Positions 1 to 7,099 of a DNA stretch of 7,947 nucleotides are shown piece after piece (position 1 is the first letter of the stretch; every line of letters starts with the position of its first letter). Position numbers and translations under genes: made by a program. The notes below the pieces were generated by a model that did no database searches, was not told where the DNA came from, and saw nothing but the letters and a program-made list of their open reading frames with translations. The stretch comes from Bacteroidales bacterium UBA1722 (lineage in GTDB: Bacteria; Bacteroidota; Bacteroidia; Bacteroidales; UBA932): positions 1-7,947 of the forward strand of contig DCIQ01000192.1 in assembly GCA_002317435.1 (NCBI GenBank). Direction: 5' to 3'.

Positions 1-2237
1 GCGGAAAATTCCATGTATGCGGCCGGAGAACCGGTCAGCCAGGAAGAATTCAGGCTGAAACTGGTATTCTGTCCGGCCTTGAAGATGTCAGTCTGGGGGT
101 TCAGCTTTATTTTCAGTCGGTTGGGCTTGACTGTCTCGATATGAAGAGCTTTGTGGAAGGTGGCTCCTCCGACCTTGAAATATGCATTCCAGATCCCGGT
201 AGGGTCATCCTGGGCTGTAGGGATATCGAACCGGTAGAGACCCTTCATCCCCCCGGTGTTGATTTTTCTGGTGTGGAATTGTCCCTGCGGGGTATAGACT
301 TCGAGGAGGACGGGATGGTCTTCCGGCACGCTCTTGCGCCGGGAATCGATCATAAGGGCCAGATGAAGGGTGTCACCGGGCCTCCAGACTCCGCGTTCTC
401 CATAGACGAAACCTTTCATCCCGTCGGAGAGTTTCTCTCCTGATGTGTCGAACCTGCTCAAGGATTTTTCCTTTCCCTGCTCCACGTGCAGGTATGCACT
501 TTTCGAACCGTGTCCGGCTGCCAGCAGGAACGGCCTGCCCGAAAGGGTTATCTCGGCGAATCCGTCGGAACCTGTGCTGCCTTTTCCCACTTCCTGAAGC
601 TGATAATTGTAGGCGGTGATCTCGGCGCCCTGTACAGGTGAAGTGGATACCAGGTCCGCCACGCATACCCACATTCTGTCCGCTTCCGCCATTTTGGCTA
701 TGATGCCCATATCGGAGGAGAAAAGATTCCTGGAATCGAATTTGCCGGATCCCATATAATAACTGAGCGTGGAGGGATCGTCCGCTTCGTTGTATTCGTA
801 ATGTTCCCAGTCAAAATATTCATCGGAATACCATGAGACGGGGGTGTCCCAGACGTCTTTTTCCTTCCTCGATATTTCCCCGTTCCCGGATTTGAGAGAG
901 GCGCTCTCCTCGGCTGTGGCATAAATGGTATGAGCTCTGCCGAAAGAAAGATGGACTCTGTAGATCGCTCCCGGATCCCTGTGGAACAGGCCGCTCAGGT
1001 CGATGGTGTAGTCCTCGGTCCTGGACGGGCTCTTCATCGGGTCTCCGTCCAGACGGACGGTGTTCTTGTAGATGAGCCTTCCGGAACGCTTGAGCTGACA
1101 GTTGTCACCGATTCCGTTATCCTGGAAGAACATCTTGAGATTATTCTCATAAATCTTGATGATGCTCACGTCCACCGCTTTCAGTCCGATGGCCCTGACG
1201 GGTATCCTGAAACTGTCTTCATCCGGGAGGATGTTTCCGCTGAAGGCGAACTTCACGGCAGGTTTGATTCTTCCCGCAGTGAAATGTCCGCAGTACACTT
1301 CCGCAAGAGCTGTCCCGGCCCGACTTTTCACCGCATCTGATACTTCGAGTTCGATATCCTTTACGGGGTCCGGTCCGGAGAAATACAGTCTGGCTATGTT
1401 GGAATCTATCTTGATGAAATATCTCGCCACATTCTTGAGGACGATGAAACCTTCGGTCGCGGCGCTTCCGGAAAGAGGTTCGGAGAAAGTCACCTCTATG
1501 AAGGGACTGTCTTCAAGGATAATCCTGGAATCCGTGACCTTGAAATCCCCGAGTCCTGGAATGGAGATTTTCTCCTCGACAGCGTCATCATAGCCATCCG
1601 GTCTGGCATCGAAAGATACGTTGAGAGATGATGCCCCTTCCCGGCGTTCTATTCCGTTGATGACGAAAGTGAAACTTTTCCCGTCTTCCGCCGGCGTCCA
1701 CGTGATGTCACCGATTTTGAGGTCGCATGCGGTTTTCAGTCTGGCTCTTGCCTTGTCGGAGTCCATCTTGTCGCTAAGTGTGACGTTTCCTTCCACGTCG
1801 GCTATCGCAGGATTCTTCTCGTCGATATGGACACTTCCCAGAGAGAGCCTGGCGGTCAGGCTTGCCGTGCGGAAGCTGAAACGAAAGATATTGTCCTCCT
1901 TCTTCTTGACCTTCACCACTTTTCCGAGCTTGAACGTGGCCACATATTCCGTCCCGGATTTCATCGCCCCGTCTTCGGGAATGAATTCCACCGACGAATC
2001 GGATATCCAGTACGTCTTTCCCTTGATGGCCGGCTTGAATGAGAAAAGTTCGGCTCCGGTTTTTCTGGCTATATCGTGCGTGAAGTTTATGCGTATGACC
2101 GCATCACGGCTGACAGTGCCTCCGGTGAAGGAAGAGATGTAGGCGTTGAACTCCGTGGATGGCTCCTCGTGATGCCTTCCGCAGGATGATGCGCAGAGAA
2201 CGGCCAGCGCGACGGCAAAAGTCTTCAAATATCTCAT
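1..2237 (-). CDS. Alpha-2-macroglobulin family lipoprotein (N-terminal 745 residues; 3' end outside window)
   Basis: Reading leftward from the ATG at 2237, the frame stays open for 745 codons and leaves through the left edge, so the C-terminal part is missing. The N-terminus is a lipoprotein signal: basic MRYLK, a hydrophobic stretch and lipobox ASSC, with Cys19 as the lipidated residue. Two Ig/macroglobulin-like modules follow (about 27-125 and from about 226), then a region from about 325. A stalk-like segment DLVSTSPVQGAEI begins at residue 528. The MG2 signature VYGERGVWRPGDTLHL lies at 611-626, within an MG2 domain of about 610-710. Family members are large envelope-anchored protease traps (E. 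coli YfaS type; Bacteroidetes homologues are usually far longer than what is seen here) and often sit beside penicillin-binding protein 1C. The bait region and any thioester CxEQ motif would lie outside the window, so trapping chemistry cannot be judged. It is the last visible gene of the minus-strand cluster, 64 bases after the phosphoesterase stop, with no clear promoter of its own. Confidence 0.9.
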   Translation of the reverse strand, partial: MRYLKTFAVALAVLCASSCGRHHEEPSTEFNAYISSFTGGTVSRDAVIRINFTHDIARKTGAELFSFKPAIKGKTYWISDSSVEFIPEDGAMKSGTEYVATFKLGKVVKVKKKEDNIFRFSFRTASLTARLSLGSVHIDEKNPAIADVEGNVTLSDKMDSDKARARLKTACDLKIGDITWTPAEDGKSFTFVINGIERREGASSLNVSFDARPDGYDDAVEEKISIPGLGDFKVTDSRIILEDSPFIEVTFSEPLSGSAATEGFIVLKNVARYFIKIDSNIARLYFSGPDPVKDIELEVSDAVKSRAGTALAEVYCGHFTAGRIKPAVKFAFSGNILPDEDSFRIPVRAIGLKAVDVSIIKIYENNLKMFFQDNGIGDNCQLKRSGRLIYKNTVRLDGDPMKSPSRTEDYTIDLSGLFHRDPGAIYRVHLSFGRAHTIYATAEESASLKSGNGEISRKEKDVWDTPVSWYSDEYFDWEHYEYNEADDPSTLSYYMGSGKFDSRNLFSSDMGIIAKMAEADRMWVCVADLVSTSPVQGAEITAYNYQLQEVGKGSTGSDGFAEITLSGRPFLLAAGHGSKSAYLHVEQGKEKSLSRFDTSGEKLSDGMKGFVYGERGVWRPGDTLHLALMIDSRRKSVPEDHPVLLEVYTPQGQFHTRKINTGGMKGLYRFDIPTAQDDPTGIWNAYFKVGGATFHKALHIETVKPNRLKIKLNPQTDIFKAGQNTSFSLNSSWLTGSPAAYMEFS

Positions 2238-2301
2238 GATGTTGTCCGTATATGTATTTTATGTCGATAAAGCGCCTCTGAATATCATGTTCTGCTGATT
2301 T

Positions 2302-3447
2302 TCAGAGCTTTATTTCGTGCCTGAGCTCCCCCTCCGGGGAGAATGTCCTTATGTGGAAGCGGCCGTCTCTCCAGCGGCAGTCCATCAGTTCGCAGGAGGC
2401 GTTCACCACTATCGGAAAATCGTTCCCCATGGATCCGGGGTCACATACCAGATAGTGATGCAGATCGGCACCTATCATCAGATCGATTCCCGCTTCGTTC
2501 AGCAGAGGCACTACGTGATGATTCAGATATCTCTGGACACGGAGTTTGTCTTTTTCGGGAGAGTCTATCATCGGAGAATGCACGATGCATACTTTCACCG
2601 GAGCATCTTTGAACGATGGTTCCGTGACCGCCTTGCGGGCCCACTCCAGCTGCTCTTCTATATAGTCCGTGAACTGTTCTTCCCCGCAGTACAGCAGCGA
2701 GCGGTCGGGTCCGGTTTCTCCTCCGTCCAGCACGATGAATGCGACCGGCCCCTGTCGGAATGTGTAATAGAAGGCTTCCGAGACATCATTCGGAAACAGT
2801 GATGGGAGATATTCGATGCCGGTTCCGCGCCCCTCGTGATTCCCTCTGGAGAACTGGACGGGCAGTACGGCACTGATGCCGGAAAGGGGCTGGATCTCCC
2901 ATTTCACATAATCTTCCCGAACGTAGTTCCCTGTGGAGATGATGTCTCCGTTCAGCAGAATGAAATCCGTCTCTTCGGGTCTGATCTGCGACACGAGCGA
3001 CTTGTAGGCCGTGGTGTCCATATGGATGTCATTCATCACGGCGAAGTGACATTCCCCGGCCTCACTGTCGTATGTCCTGACGGTATGCCACTCTCCGGCA
3101 TATTCCTCGCCGAAGACGGGATAACGGGGATTCGAATCGTCTGTCAGAACCTGCCCTCCCACACGGTAACATATATCCCCGCCCCGGGGCAGACCTGTCA
3201 GTCTCACTGAATGGAAGAGTCCGAATGTCCTCCGTCCGGCGAAGGTGTCATATTTCCTTACGCCGTCCGAAGTCTCCACCCATCCCATTCCGGGCTGTGT
3301 GCCGGTCCACAGTACGGTGAGTGAACTGTCCGACACATTGGTGACCCACGGACCCGCCCCGATGCCGTCACCCGCCCGGGATATCTCCGCGGAGACTCCG
3401 GACAGGATGACGGATATCAGAACAGAAACGGATACTTTCCTGAACAT
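2302..3447 (-). CDS. Secreted metallophosphoesterase, purple acid phosphatase-like
   Basis: A 381-residue protein counted from the ATG at 3447. That start puts a clean signal peptide first (MFRKVSVSVLISVILSGVSA) and leaves 16 bases after the upstream stop. An in-frame ATG at 3486 would overlap the upstream gene and bury the signal. A beta-rich FN3/PAP-N-like domain spans about 30-100 (GPWVTNVSDSSLTVLW). A calcineurin-like catalytic domain follows, with metal-site motifs NDIH (Asp140, His142), NGD (Gly167-Asp168), GNHE (Asn203, His204) and IVHSP (His290). The last motif reads GADLHHY (about 326-332) where the family usually has GHxH, so one expected histidine is replaced. The protein likely hydrolyses phosphomonoesters or diesters in the periplasm or outside the cell; the substrate is unknown. 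Co-transcription with a phosphate transporter upstream makes phosphate scavenging plausible (inference). Confidence 0.86.
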   Translation of the reverse strand: MFRKVSVSVLISVILSGVSAEISRAGDGIGAGPWVTNVSDSSLTVLWTGTQPGMGWVETSDGVRKYDTFAGRRTFGLFHSVRLTGLPRGGDICYRVGGQVLTDDSNPRYPVFGEEYAGEWHTVRTYDSEAGECHFAVMNDIHMDTTAYKSLVSQIRPEETDFILLNGDIISTGNYVREDYVKWEIQPLSGISAVLPVQFSRGNHEGRGTGIEYLPSLFPNDVSEAFYYTFRQGPVAFIVLDGGETGPDRSLLYCGEEQFTDYIEEQLEWARKAVTEPSFKDAPVKVCIVHSPMIDSPEKDKLRVQRYLNHHVVPLLNEAGIDLMIGADLHHYLVCDPGSMGNDFPIVVNASCELMDCRWRDGRFHIRTFSPEGELRHEIKL

Positions 3448-3463
3448 GATTCCGGATGATTGA

Positions 3464-4321
3464 CTATTCCTGAGGCTTGCCCTCATCCTCGAACTCGTAG
3501 AACCTGACCCAGTCCACAGTCATGGCAGCGGGGAGGTCTTCAAGGACCGCCGGTCCGGGCCAGCTGGCACCCACCTGCATATCTATCATCAGGTAGAATT
3601 CCCTGTCGAATGTCCACTGTGCCTTCACGGGGACGGGGGTGCCGTCGGGTGCCTCTGTCATTTTTCTGTAGGTCAGAGTGTTCACATCATTGATGAAATA
3701 CTTGATGCTGTCCCTGTAGTGCTCCACGGCGAAAACGTTGTACCCTTCGGGGTCGATGGCGCCCGTGGCGCTCTTCTCCTGATAGGGGTCTCCGTCATTC
3801 TGCAGGTTGAAGGAGGTATGGATGGTCTGATAGGCGAACGGATCGAAGTTCAGCCTCTCGCAGATGTCGATCTCACCGTAGTTCTTGTATGACGGGTAAT
3901 CTTCCCAGAACGGGTCACCGCTGACATCTTCCGTTTCGGCGGGCATCATCCAGATGGCAGGCCATCCGCCGCCGGTTCCTTCGAGTTTCACGCATATCTC
4001 GAGACGTCCGTATCCGAAACTCTTCTTTCCCTTGGTGGCGATGCCTCCGGTCAGGAGCGAGGCGGTGTCCCCGGGTACACCGGGATTTGCTATTGCCCGG
4101 AGGGCAATACGGCCGTCACCTACCTGGTAGAGTTCGTCCAGATCGGACATGTGCCAGCACCACTGGGCCCCTCCGCGGGGGATTTTCGACCACACGGCCG
4201 TGTCGAGAGTGTCTCCGTCGAATTCTTCCATCCACGACGGTCCGGCCACTTCTGCAGCCTTGGGAGCGCAGGAGCCCGCCACGAGTGCCAGCACTGCGAG
4301 CATCATAAGATTCTTTTTCAT
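3464..4321 (-). CDS. Glycoside hydrolase family 16 lipoprotein (beta-glucanase/laminarinase-like)
   Basis: A 285-residue protein that begins with a lipoprotein signal, lipobox VAGSC with Cys18 lipidated, so it is probably an envelope or surface lipoprotein. The rest is one GH16 jelly-roll domain (about 28-277), the normal length for a single-domain enzyme. The catalytic motif ExDxxE is present as GEIDICE (Glu150 nucleophile, Asp152, Glu155 acid/base). Other family features are the opening WMEEFDGDTLD, the substrate-cleft segment GGGWPAIWMMP (117-127) and the closing DWVRFYEF. GH16 enzymes cut beta-1,3 or beta-1,3/1,4 glucans, and some cut agarose, carrageenan or porphyran; the motifs here do not decide the substrate. 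There are no SusC/SusD partners, sulfatases or other glycosidases in view, so this is not a visible polysaccharide utilisation locus. It follows the deaminase by 14 A-rich bases. Confidence 0.92.
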   Translation of the reverse strand: MKKNLMMLAVLALVAGSCAPKAAEVAGPSWMEEFDGDTLDTAVWSKIPRGGAQWCWHMSDLDELYQVGDGRIALRAIANPGVPGDTASLLTGGIATKGKKSFGYGRLEICVKLEGTGGGWPAIWMMPAETEDVSGDPFWEDYPSYKNYGEIDICERLNFDPFAYQTIHTSFNLQNDGDPYQEKSATGAIDPEGYNVFAVEHYRDSIKYFINDVNTLTYRKMTEAPDGTPVPVKAQWTFDREFYLMIDMQVGASWPGPAVLEDLPAAMTVDWVRFYEFEDEGKPQE

Positions 4322-4335
4322 AAGCGTTTTTGTTT

Positions 4336-4800
4336 TCAGTATTTTATGTGATTGAGGTGATTGTAGTCGTCGAACAGCTTCAGGCAGGCGTCACGGTCCA
4401 TCTGTGTGAGATAATCGCCGAGTTTTTCGCGGCCGCCGAATATCTTGTCGAACTTGTCGTCACGGAATCCGATGAGGCTGTTGTCTTCGATGGTGCATCC
4501 GTAATAGATTCTGTCTATATTGGCCCACATGCAGGCACATAGGCACATGTGACAGGGCTCGCCCGTAGTGTACAGTTCGCACCCCGTAAGGTCGAATGTG
4601 CCGAGCTCCCGGCAAGCCTTCCGGATGGCATCGATTTCCCCGTGGCAGCTCGGGTCATTGTCAGCGAGGACATGGTTGTGTCCGGAGGCTATGATCTCTC
4701 CGTTTTTTACTATTACCGAACCGAACGGGCCGCCGTGCCCCTGTGTAATTCCTTTCCGGGCCTCGTCTATGGCAAGCTGCATGAATCTGTTTGTTTCCAT
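4336..4800 (-). CDS. guaD: Guanine deaminase-like nucleoside deaminase (CDA fold)
   Basis: A 154-residue cytosolic zinc hydrolase of the cytidine deaminase superfamily. The zinc site is visible: CHGE (His53 ligand, Glu55 proton shuttle) and EPCHMC (Cys83 and Cys86 ligands). The opening GGPFGSVIVKNGEIIASGHN, length and C-terminal tyrosine resemble the small Bacillus GuaD type, in which a swapped C-terminal tail completes the partner's active site. The tRNA deaminase TadA is a less likely alternative. GuaD converts guanine to xanthine and ammonia, feeding purine salvage or nitrogen supply. The zinc-motif residue between His and Glu is Gly54 instead of the common Ala. The start follows the transporter stop by 25 bases and precedes the GH16 start by 15, so co-transcription is likely. 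Substrate assignment as guanine is inferred, so the symbol is provisional. Confidence 0.85.
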   Translation of the reverse strand: METNRFMQLAIDEARKGITQGHGGPFGSVIVKNGEIIASGHNHVLADNDPSCHGEIDAIRKACRELGTFDLTGCELYTTGEPCHMCLCACMWANIDRIYYGCTIEDNSLIGFRDDKFDKIFGGREKLGDYLTQMDRDACLKLFDDYNHLNHIKY

Positions 4801-4825
4801 GTGCCGATGTTGAAATGAAGTTTTT

Positions 4826-6547
4826 TTACAGTTGTGCCGATGGCTTCCGGTAAGTGCCGTCCACCCCCGGAAGACTCCGGATGACCTTGGCCACGTTTAT
4901 GATGTGGTCGGCGATACGCTCGGTATCGGATGAAAGTTCGAGGTACTGGGCTCCTGTGGCAGGGGTGCAGATGCCTTGGGTCAGTCTGGATATGTGGTTG
5001 TCCTCCATCATTTTGGTATAGTCGTCTATCCGCTCCTCCACTTTGTTGGCTTCATCCAGCAGGTCTGCGCTCTCCGAATCATAGGCATCGATGGCCTTGT
5101 CGTAGAGAGTGTGCACCAGTTTCCTCAGCTGGCTTATCTCATAGAGGGCATCGTCGGAGAACGTATGTCCGTCCGCCTTCAATGCGTCTGCATATTCCAC
5201 GATGTTCACCGCATAGTCACCTATACGCTCTATGTCTCTCACTGACCGGTAGGTGGTGGTGAGGTACAGCCGGTCGTGTTCGCTCAGACCTTTCTTGTCG
5301 GAGAGTCTTACGACGAAGTCCACCAGCGAACGGTTTATGAAATTTATTTCACTTTCGGTCGCGTAGAATTCCCGGCATTGCGAGAAGTTCATGGTAGTGA
5401 TTATATCCATCGCCCTGTCGAAGTTCGCGATGGAGAGTCCGGACATCCTGAGAATCTCTTTCTTGGTCATGTCCACAGCCACGGGAGGAGTGCTCAGAAT
5501 GTTGTCATTCACGAATTTGAGTGTCAGAGTTCCGGTTCCTTCGGCTCCTTCTTTTTCGGGAACCAACCGCGTTACGGCGGTGACAAGCAGTTCCGTCAGG
5601 GGAAGCATTATGAACACAGTGAGGACATTGAAGACCGTATGGAACATGGCCAGCTGAGTCTGGGGAGCGCCGGGGAACATCTTGTCGAAGAGTACGCCGT
5701 ATGTTACGGCTCCGGAAGTGAACATCCCGAGAATCCATCCGGCCAGCATGAATATGACGACACCGGCACAGTTGAAGATGAGGTGTATCATGGCGGTCCT
5801 CCTGGCATTGACACCGCTGGTCATACCTGCTATGATGGCCACCACGCAGGAACCTATGTTGGAACCCATCGTCAGGAAGATGCCCTGGTCGAGGGAGATG
5901 AGTCCGGTGACTACCATCGCCAGAGCGATGGAGGTCATGACGGATGAACTCTGTATTATGGCGGTGAATACGGCACCGATTATGACCAGCATTACAGGAG
6001 AACTGATTCCGGCGAGAAATGTCTTCACCCCGTCCAGCGCCGCGAAATTCTCCATCGAACCGCTCATCAGGGAGAGTCCCACGAAGAGCATTCCGAATCC
6101 TGTCATGATCCCGCCCGCCGTTTTCAGGTCATTTCTCTTCGAGAACAGGGAGATGAACGCTCCTATGCCGGCGAATGCGGAGAATATCACCGTAGTGGAG
6201 ACTGCGTTCGAACCGAACATTCCCAACGCTACGATCTGGGCCGTCACGGTGGTACCTATGTTGGCGCCGTATATTATGGTGGCGGCCTGGGTCAGTGAGA
6301 TTATGCCGGCATTCACGAAACCGATGGTCATTACGGTAGTGGCCCCCGAACTCTGTATGGCCGCCGTACCGGCAGTTCCGATACCTACCCCCAGAAGTTT
6401 GCTGCCGGAGGCCTTTGAAAACATCTTTTTGAGTCTGTCTGAACTTGCGGATTCCAGATTCGAACTCATCATCTGACAGGCTATCAAAAAGATTCCTATG
6501 CCTGCCAGTAAGGTGAGTATAGCGGAGATAATCGCTGTAGTGCCCAT
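4826..6547 (-). CDS. Na+/phosphate cotransporter with C-terminal PhoU-like domain (NptA/YjbB family)
   Basis: A 573-residue inner-membrane protein. The first ~325 residues are a series of hydrophobic helices holding two inverted-repeat signatures of the Na/Pi-II family: AAIQSSGATT (63-71) with GANIGTT (94-100), and AIIQSSSVMTS (197-206) with GSNIGS (228-233). The QSS motifs form the Na+ and phosphate site. A hydrophilic helical PhoU-like tail covers about 360-560, with two ExxxD metal-cluster motifs, DIERIGDYAVNI (Glu440, Asp444) and DTERIADHIINV (Glu543, Asp547). This is the full length expected for the fused form. It takes up or exports phosphate with sodium, and the tail probably tunes the flux. 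It is the first gene of the minus-strand cluster, with its own promoter about 20 bases upstream and the partner-switch genes divergent. Confidence 0.94.
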   Translation of the reverse strand: MGTTAIISAILTLLAGIGIFLIACQMMSSNLESASSDRLKKMFSKASGSKLLGVGIGTAGTAAIQSSGATTVMTIGFVNAGIISLTQAATIIYGANIGTTVTAQIVALGMFGSNAVSTTVIFSAFAGIGAFISLFSKRNDLKTAGGIMTGFGMLFVGLSLMSGSMENFAALDGVKTFLAGISSPVMLVIIGAVFTAIIQSSSVMTSIALAMVVTGLISLDQGIFLTMGSNIGSCVVAIIAGMTSGVNARRTAMIHLIFNCAGVVIFMLAGWILGMFTSGAVTYGVLFDKMFPGAPQTQLAMFHTVFNVLTVFIMLPLTELLVTAVTRLVPEKEGAEGTGTLTLKFVNDNILSTPPVAVDMTKKEILRMSGLSIANFDRAMDIITTMNFSQCREFYATESEINFINRSLVDFVVRLSDKKGLSEHDRLYLTTTYRSVRDIERIGDYAVNIVEYADALKADGHTFSDDALYEISQLRKLVHTLYDKAIDAYDSESADLLDEANKVEERIDDYTKMMEDNHISRLTQGICTPATGAQYLELSSDTERIADHIINVAKVIRSLPGVDGTYRKPSAQL

Positions 6548-6566
6548 TTGGATAAATCTATTACTG

Positions 6567-6597
6567 CAAAAATAGTTAAATAAAGGGCATATTCAAT
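6567..6597 (-). promoter_or_regulatory. Bacteroidetes-type promoter of the Na/Pi cotransporter operon
   Basis: On the minus strand the -33 element reads ATTG (6597-6594), followed by 19 bases and a perfect TAnnTTTG -7 box, TATTTTTG (6574-6567). The Bacteroidetes housekeeping consensus is TTTG-N19-21-TAnnTTTG, so only one base of the -33 differs. Transcription should start near 6562-6564, giving an untranslated leader of roughly 15 bases before the ATG at 6547. No second promoter of this quality was seen between the genes downstream, which supports one transcript. Confidence 0.75.
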
Positions 6598-6603
6598 TTG
6601 TTT

Positions 6604-6619
6604 TTCGTAAATTTGCGAA
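6604..6619 (+). promoter_or_regulatory. -7 promoter box inside a 16-bp near-palindrome, upstream of the anti-sigma kinase
   Basis: The bases TTCGTAAATTTGCGAA form an inverted repeat matching at seven of eight arm positions. Its centre contains TAAATTTG (6608-6615), an exact TAnnTTTG -7 box for the plus-strand gene at 6623. No TTTG lies 19-21 bases upstream; the nearest, at 6597-6600, is only 7 bases away, so the -33 element is weak or absent. Only 7 bases separate the box from the ATG, so the transcript would be almost leaderless. The symmetry could be an operator, or could come partly from the self-complementary AAATTT core. Confidence 0.5.
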
Positions 6620-6622
6620 GAT

Positions 6623-7078
6623 ATGAAGATAACGATATTGAATCAAGTGCCGGAATTGAACCGGGTGCGGGATTTCATATTTTCCGTCGGATCCGAGTTT
6701 TCATTGTGCAAAGCCCTGACCGAGAAGATGAATCTCGTAATGGAAGAGGCTGTCTCCAATGTCATTCTCTATGCCTATTCGAAAGGGAAAGAACATGAGA
6801 TAGAGATAGAGTGTCTCTGGAATGCTCCCCCGCAGGGGAAGTCGGACACCTTTTCCGGCGCCCTGTCGTTCCGTATAGTCGATACCGGGATGGAATTCGA
6901 TCCTACCGTCATGGGAAATGTCGATGTGACCCTTCCGGCGGAGGAGAGGGATATAGGCGGCCTCGGGATATTTTTGGTGAAGAATATAATGGATGAGGTG
7001 ATATACCACCGGATAGAGGACAGAAACGAACTTACTCTGGTCAAGTATGTGAGAAAAGATCAGATCATCATGAAATGA
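6623..7078 (+). CDS. RsbW/SpoIIAB-like anti-sigma factor serine kinase (HATPase_c)
   Basis: A 151-residue cytosolic GHKL-type ATPase covering the whole RsbW family length. The N-box reads EEAVSNVILYAY (Glu42 catalytic base, Asn46 Mg2+ ligand), the G1 box IVDTGMEFDP (Asp87, Gly89) binds adenine, and the G2 box GGLGIFLVKNIMDE (112-125) forms the ATP lid. Such proteins bind a target (a sigma factor in Firmicutes) and phosphorylate a STAS antagonist, which is the product of the next gene, 21 bases downstream. The start at 6623 is needed to keep the first strand of the fold; later ATGs would cut into the N-box. Bacteroidota generally lack a Bacillus-type sigma B, so the target here is unknown. Neither a sigma factor nor a PP2C phosphatase is encoded in view. 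The symbol is left blank because orthology to rsbW is not shown. Confidence 0.88.
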   Translation: MKITILNQVPELNRVRDFIFSVGSEFSLCKALTEKMNLVMEEAVSNVILYAYSKGKEHEIEIECLWNAPPQGKSDTFSGALSFRIVDTGMEFDPTVMGNVDVTLPAEERDIGGLGIFLVKNIMDEVIYHRIEDRNELTLVKYVRKDQIIMK

Positions 7079-7099
7079 AAATAAAACTATAAACGATTT

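Noticed and set aside
141..2142. Several plus-strand open frames of 100-173 codons in the left 2.2 kb
   Set aside because: All lie antisense to the alpha-2-macroglobulin frame, which has a lipobox and MG2 motif; none shows family features.
2279..2296. Imperfect palindrome CTGAA/TTCTG in the gap before the alpha-2-macroglobulin gene
   Set aside because: Short arms with a mismatch and no T-run; neither a terminator nor an operator can be supported.
3448..3486. Upstream ATG at 3486 that would extend the phosphoesterase by 13 residues
   Set aside because: It overlaps the GH16 gene by 23 bases and places polar residues before a good signal peptide; the ATG at 3447 fits better.
5276..6476. Long plus-strand open frames (223 and 264 codons) opposite the transporter
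   Set aside because: They are antisense shadows of a gene with clear family motifs; their translations show no recognisable domain and no promoter.
6558..6575. Inverted repeat CTATT/AATAG around the transporter -7 box
   Set aside because: Arms are only 5 bp, AT-rich and separated by 8 bases; expected by chance in such a region.
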